Positions 58,901-64,000 of a DNA stretch of 64,000 bases are shown here, piece after piece. Made by a program: the position numbers and the translations under genes. The notes beneath the pieces are model-generated. The model was not told the origin of the DNA and did no database searches. It saw only the letters and a list, made by a program, of their open reading frames with translations. Each line of letters begins with the position of its first letter. The first letter of the stretch is position 1. Origin of the DNA: Meloidogyne chitwoodi (taxonomy: Eukaryota > Nematoda > Chromadorea > Rhabditida > Meloidogynidae); assembly GCA_015183035.1 (NCBI GenBank), contig JACZZP010000004.1, positions 1,922,001-1,986,000 of the forward strand. Direction: 5' to 3'.

Positions 58901-61900
58901 TTTAATTTGTTTTGATTAAACCAATTGGTGATAAAATTGAATAAAATAAATATATAAAAAGGTCATTTATTTTTTAAATTAATCCTTAACAGCAGGGAAG
59001 AACGGAGAGAAGAGAGATTACAAAAATGAGAGCAAAAATAAAGTATTATTTACCACCCCTTTTAATATTTTTGTAATAATTCTATTATTTTAAATATTTG
59101 ATTGGAATTTTGTAATATTTAATATAAGTAGGGCAGTAATTATTTGTATTTTTACAAATAAAATAAATAAATAAAAAAATAACTAAAAATTAATTTATTA
59201 AATAAAAATTAATTTAAATATTATTTAAATTAAAAATAAAATTATTATAAAATAACAATTATATTATTATTATGTATATAATGTGTTAAGTCTTTTAAAA
59301 ATTAAATACTAATTTTTTAAATATTTATTTTTAAAAGAATTTTATAAATTATAATTAAATTACTAAGAGTATTTAATGATGAAACAATTATTTTTTAAAT
59401 TTAACTAATTTAATAAATATTTTTTAAAAAATTAAATTAAGAAAATAAAATATATTTTTACTAAATATATAATTTTCAATTAAGCTAAAAAAAGTATTTT
59501 TGTTTCGTGACAATTTTTAGTTATTTTTTAAAGAGAAAATAAAAAATAAAAATATTTATTTATTATCGTCACAAATGGACTGACACTAAAAAAATAAAAA
59601 TTAAGAGGAAAAAAGAAAAAAAAGACTGACGATGATCCTTAGCCAGACGAGAAATTGAGAAGTGATTGAAAATGAGAAGAATAAAGGTGACAGAAAAGTT
59701 TGTTTGGAATTATATTTTAAAAAATAAACGGAAAATGAGGGAAAGAATTAAAAAAAAAAAACAATTTATATATACAGCCACTTTTTTGACAAATTTTTAG
59801 TTAAGGAAAATGTAAAAATGAAGAGAAAATAAAAAAAAAGGAAAATGAGATCATCGATTCCCCCTAACGAAGAAGAAGATTTTACACATTATTATAGAGA
59901 GGACATTTATTTGGAAATAGGATATATTTAAGTATTATATTAGTAAAAGGGTTAGAAGACCAAAATAACTGTTAGGGATTATTACTTTTCCCATAATATT
60001 TTTTTTTATTGCCAAACAGAGACAACAGATGAATGTGTAAAAAATAAAAAATAATAATAAATGATTGGGTATATATTTAAATAAATAAATAAATAAATAG
60101 ATTTAATCAATTAAAGGACCACCACTTGTATGTATTCTATATATGCGCAAAAACTGAAAAAAGCGGAGATGGCAAATATTTGGAAAGATGCCGATGAAAC
60201 GATAAAAATAATTATACTTAATATATTTAATGTTTTAACCCTAATGATCAATTTTATTATAATTATTAAAGGATATTTTAAAGTATAATTTTTTGAGTAA
60301 TTTTTTAAATTTATTTTGATCAGAGAGTTGATATTATTGTAATTAGAAAATAATTGAGAAAGGAAATATAGAAGGAGAGGAAAGTGAAACTTGAGGTCCT
60401 AAAAAGTATTTTATTAAATTCAAAATTAAAAAAAAATAAAAAAAAATAAAAACATTAGAAAGGTGTTCCGAACATTGGAAAGGTCAAAAAATCTAAATTT
60501 AAACATTTAAATAAATATAAGAAAAGGTCAAATATAAAAGTAAAAGACAGAACAACCTAATCCTTCCTTCAATCTTTAAAAAAAAAGTTTTTAATTTAAT
60601 GTCAAAAATTGATCAAAAAGTGAGTTGATCAATTGGATATATATAAACTAATAGATTAATAAATAAATAATATAAATATCTCGAAAATTGTATTAAATAT
60701 ATTTTTCTTCTCTTCTCTTTTTTAAATGCACTTTTGAAAACGGATATTTCAGTAATCTTTTTTTTTTAAATATTATAGGAATTTATTTAATTTTTTATTT
60801 AAAAAATTAAATTAAAATTATATTATAAATAAAGGTTAAAAATCAAAAAAAGTTTTATTTATTTTTATTTTTTCTTCTTTCCCACATTAATCTTATTATA
60901 ATATAATTAATTTAAATAAATAATACACACGTACTTTTACAAAACATTAAAAGAAAATATATAAATATTTAATGTTTTTTTAAAAATAAATAAAAATGCT
61001 ACAAAATTTAGTTTTGATTAGAGAGAAAATAAATTAAAATATTTTTTAAATATTTGCAATAAAAAAAAAGAAGACAAAAATTCTTTTTAATTTCTAGAGT
61101 TGTCCTGTCCTTATAACGAAATTCAAGAGAAATATTTTTTAAATATAAAAAAGATTATTTTGTAAAATAAATCTCTCCTTTTGAATTTTTAATTTCTCCA
61201 TCAATTAAAAATATTTTATTTATATCTATGAGTAAATTGAAACAAAAAATTGATAAAAAATAAAAATATAAAAACTCGCAGCTGATTTTACTAAAATATT
61301 ATTTAATAAAAATATTTAAAAGAGAGAAAATGTTATTTTTTTTTAACTTTTTATTACGTGATGCTCATTTTATTTTTAAATTCTTTGTTTAAAAAATAAA
61401 TTTTTAGAAGAGACGTAAGTAATATTTATATTATTTTTAATTTAAAAATATAAAAAAAGAAATAATAAATTAATTTTTTAATTAATTAATTATTTATTAA
61501 AAAAGTAATTTTAATTAATAACAATCTCTGTTTATTTAATTAAATTAGACTTTAAAAATAAAAATTATTAAATTTAAATTGTGTTAATTTACATTTTTTA
61601 ATTTATTTTTATAAAAAAATATCTTCTCCATAATTCCAAAAAAATATTTAACAAAAATAATTGAGAGATAATAGCACTAAATTTAAATATTTTCATCTTT
61701 TTATTCAAAAAAACTTTTACTTTAAAAATCCTTTTTTTATTTAAAAATTAAAATAAAAAATTAAATAATTTATTTAAATTTATATTTATTCCTAAAAGTT
61801 TTTAATTTTTATTTAACTAAAAAAATAAAATAAAATATTTTTTAAAACGTCATTAAATTAAAATATAATTTTTATATTTATTTTTTAACACAATTCCGGC

Positions 61901-62371
61901 TAAAATTAATTAAAATATTTATTTTTTAATTAATTTTTGTCGGTATATTTTATTTGAATTTTACACAATTTACAAAGACGTAAAATTTAATTTTTGGTTA
62001 AAATATAAATTTTATTTTTTTTAATTTAAACCAGCTGGAAATTTAATTGTAATTTTATATTAATTTATATTTAATTTTTTATTTAATTTAAAAAAAAATA
62101 TTTTTTTATATTTTTAAGTGAATAGATTATATTTTAAAAATATTTTTTGTCCAAAAGTTGGCTAATTTTTGGTGATAATTTTTATTAAAAAGTAATATTT
62201 ATGTAGGTATTTATATTTTAATTAATTATATAAATTTATTTGTTAATAAGCTAATCTACAATTAATTAATTAATTAATGGAAAATACCAATAAAAGGAAA
62301 GAAATTAAAAGATTTTTTAATTATTTAATTCTTGAAAGTATTCTCGTAAATATTTTCTATTTTATTCAAGT
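55996..62371. other. Gene desert upstream of the coiled-coil gene
   Basis: AT-rich on both strands with no convincing exon, terminal inverted repeat or peptide-family signal sequence. The first 350 bases contain the only moderately GC-rich part (56095-56330), presumably the 5' region and promoter of the minus-strand coiled-coil gene. Confidence 0.55.
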
Positions 62372-62500
62372 TCATTCAGGGTCATATTCAATATTATTAG
62401 TTGGGTTTTCTTCAAAATCTGCATAAGTAACAGATAAAAACATTAAATTAATAATAAAATAAATTAAAAATATAATTAAATTATTAATTGATTGGGACAT
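62372..62500 (-). CDS. 16D10-like family secreted peptide, acidic form, 42 aa
   Basis: Single exon of 42 residues: MSQSINNLIIFLIYFIINLM then FLSVTYA as signal peptide, followed by DFEENPTNNIEYDPE. The mature part is short and acidic and aligns with the 3433 member (NPxxxIExxxPE), not with the SGP..GGN members. The family box is at 62564-62587. The gene is divergent from 63134, with a shared, partly palindromic upstream region. The conserved signal with a replaced mature region suggests selection for new secreted ligands; function unknown. Confidence 0.8.
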   Translation of the reverse strand: MSQSINNLIIFLIYFIINLMFLSVTYADFEENPTNNIEYDPE

Positions 62501-62563
62501 TTTTTATTGAAGAATTTAATTTAATTTAAATATTTAAAAATTAGTTTTTTGATAAATATTGAA

Positions 62564-62587
62564 ATTTTAAAGTCATTTAAATATACC
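62564..62587 (-). promoter_or_regulatory. Family upstream box (TATTTAAATG)
   Basis: On the minus strand GGTATATTTAAATGACTTTA, about 75 bases before the 62372 gene, preceded by CAGTTGAATAAATAAATTAA. Confidence 0.6.
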
Positions 62588-63046
62588 AAATTAATTTATT
62601 TATTCAACTGAAATAATGTTCTCACTTCATCATTTGATAGTTTTTAAAATTAAATATTTTAAATTTAAAATTAAAACGTGGAAAAAATTTAATATATTTA
62701 TTATAACTTTTTGGTAACATTTTTTAAATAAATTTATTAAAAAGAGGTAGTATGTATATCCTCACTCAGTTTCCTGTGCTTAGTTAAAAGCTAAGCTAAT
62801 ATTTCTTATAAATTAATTTTAAAAAAACTTATGACTAAAAGAATAGATATATACCTAATTTAGAAAAAGACAAACAAATAAATTTAAATTTAAAAATATT
62901 AGTTAGTAAAATGTTTTATTCTGTCAACTTTTGCCACGTAAATTTAACTTTATTTTTAAATATTTATTTATTTTTAAAATATTTAATTTCAAATATCCTC
63001 AACGAGGATGTTAAACATAATATTAGTTAAATAAATAAATAAATTT
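62588..63046. other. Divergent spacer with inverted repeats
   Basis: Between the two divergent peptide genes. AAAACGTGGAAAAA near 62674 and TTGCCACGTAAATTTAA near 62931 face each other. The segment 62780-62960 is the inverted counterpart of about 3700-3870 beside the 3433 gene, including TTAGTTAAAAGCTAAGCTAA. Confidence 0.55.
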
Positions 63047-63069
63047 GGCGTATTTAAATGCCTTCAAAT
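63047..63069 (+). promoter_or_regulatory. Family upstream box (TATTTAAATG)
   Basis: GGCGTATTTAAATGCCTTCA, about 80 bases before the 63134 gene, preceded by TTAGTTAAATAAATAAATAA. Confidence 0.62.
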
Positions 63070-63133
63070 ATTTTATTTTTATCAAAAACTTGTTTAAAAA
63101 TATTTAAAAAATAAAATTAAATTCTTCTAAAAA

Positions 63134-63310
63134 ATGTCCCAATCAATTAATAATTTAATAATATTTTTAATTTATTTTATTATTAATTTAATTATTTTAT
63201 CTGTTACTTGCGAAAAAGTAGACCTTGGAGGAAAAAGATACAGCGGACCTGCATGGGGTGGAGTTGGACATAATGCACCAGGAAATGTTGGACACAAAGA
63301 TTCAAATTGA
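63134..63310 (+). CDS. 16D10-like family secreted peptide, Gly-rich form, 58 aa
   Basis: Single exon of 58 residues. The signal peptide MSQSINNLIIFLIYFIINLI then ILSVTC is followed by EKVDLGGKRYSGPAWGGVGH and NAPGNVGHKDSN. GKRYSGPAWGG keeps the GKK.SGP..GG frame of the CLE-like members. A second stretch, APGNVGH, recalls the PGxSPGxGH ending of CEP peptides and repeats GGVGH/GNVGH. Its 3' flank (63311-63605) is duplicated at 27085-27375 next to a truncated relative. It is the longest member of the family in this window. Confidence 0.84.
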   Translation: MSQSINNLIIFLIYFIINLIILSVTCEKVDLGGKRYSGPAWGGVGHNAPGNVGHKDSN

Positions 63311-64000
63311 ATAAATTGAAAAAATATTTAATAAATGTTTTTAAGAATTAAATATTTAAAAAATCTTTACAATCCTTTTCTTTTTTATTTAGTATTTTTT
63401 AGGGATTTAAAATTTAAAGTAAATACAAACAAATTAGTTAAAATAAAATTGTCTTATTTTTAATAAAAACTATAATATTTAATTAATTTATTTATTCTAA
63501 AATTAAAATCATAAATTTATATAAATATATTAAATAAAAAGAAAATATATATTAATATCAAATAATTTTATATTAAAAAATAGATCAGATGAATGGTGCT
63601 AATATTAATAAAAAATATTTTAGATATGTCCAATATGATCTTACAAAATCTTAAAAATATAACCAAAATTCTTTTTTAATTTTTAGTAAATTATAAGGCT
63701 TTAATTACCGTATTTATTCTAATAGAACGACAGTCTCGATTAGAACGACAGTTTTTCCTTTTTCCTTTAGGATCATTAATTAATCTAGACCTATACGTTA
63801 TATCATTGTTTATAATTAGTTAACTAGTCGAATGACATCAAAAAAGTTTCCCATCTCAAATGTGAGCCAAGATACAGGTCCCTGAAAATCAAAAAATCAT
63901 AGGAGGGACCAAGCATTTTTTAGGGTAAAAAATTCAAATATGAGACTCATTCGAAAGAGCTCATCGAGCTGACAAGGGAACGTCACAACATGCCACTCAC
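63311..64000. other. 3' flank and partial dispersed repeat at window edge
   Basis: 63311-63605 is the duplicated 3' flank shared with 27085-27375. From about 63700 the sequence becomes less AT-rich. On the minus strand it shows stretches resembling parts of the 14200-15662 element, such as TTTCGAATGAG and GGACCTGTATCTTGG. It has no ORF and is cut by the window end. Confidence 0.45.

Noticed and set aside
1..64000. CRISPR arrays, bacterial operons, rRNA and tRNA genes
   Set aside because: No regularly spaced repeats with unique spacers, no ribosome-binding-site organised operons, and no tRNA or rRNA sequence recognised; gene structure is clearly eukaryotic.

Overview
The window is very AT-rich eukaryotic DNA. 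Its genes have many exons, short introns ending in TTTTAG or TTTAAG, and nematode-type protein families. The short secreted peptides resemble the CLE-like 16D10 effector family of root-knot nematodes, so the best reading is a Meloidogyne (plant-parasitic nematode) scaffold. The species cannot be told from the sequence.

Layout: 984-1366 (+) neuropeptide precursor; 1867-3057 Merlin-type DNA transposon with tandem-repeat ends and a signal-peptide ORF; 3433-3564 (-) secreted peptide; 4598-5487 (+) small heat shock protein; 6010-7474 (-) tetraspanin; 7475-19961 gene desert with five short or composite DNA transposons; 19962-23792 (+) PNT+ETS transcription factor; 24974-26535 (-) DRAM/Frag1 membrane protein; 27035-27085 (+) peptide-gene remnant; 27622-27774 (+) peptide; 28368-30570 (-) CRAL-TRIO/GOLD protein; 31212-31945 mariner-like element; 32226-32369 (-) peptide; 33378-34040 Merlin remnant; 34601-34753 (-) and 35430-35582 (+) duplicate peptides; 36782-41335 (+) 950-residue coiled-coil protein; 41930-42079 (-), 42533-42685 (+) and 43361-43528 (+) peptides; 44139-46470 (+) DM13 protein; 46768-47377 (-) nlp-49 neuropeptide; 50237-55995 (-) 835-residue coiled-coil protein with a GC-rich minisatellite in one intron; 55996-62371 gene desert; 62372-62500 (-) and 63134-63310 (+) peptides.

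Main result: nine intact genes of one secreted-peptide family, plus a remnant and one probable relative (32226), are spread through 60 kb between ordinary housekeeping and neuronal genes. They share a nearly fixed signal peptide (SIxNLIIFLIYFIINLxxLSV type) and, in all but one copy, an upstream box around TATTTAAATG. Their mature parts differ sharply: CLE/16D10-like GKK..SGP..GGN forms, a His-rich form, two acidic forms and a Gly-rich form with a CEP-like tail. Several are arranged as inverted or divergent duplications. This looks like a birth-and-death effector locus.

Second result: three GG-ended elements with perfect 8-bp target duplications. Two carry recognisable pieces of IS1016/Merlin-type transposase. 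One of them encodes a transposase C-terminal remnant behind a predicted signal peptide.

Multi-exon models were built by hand from splice consensus and reading phase. All close in frame, but none is checked against transcripts. Four of about 72 introns use a GC donor.
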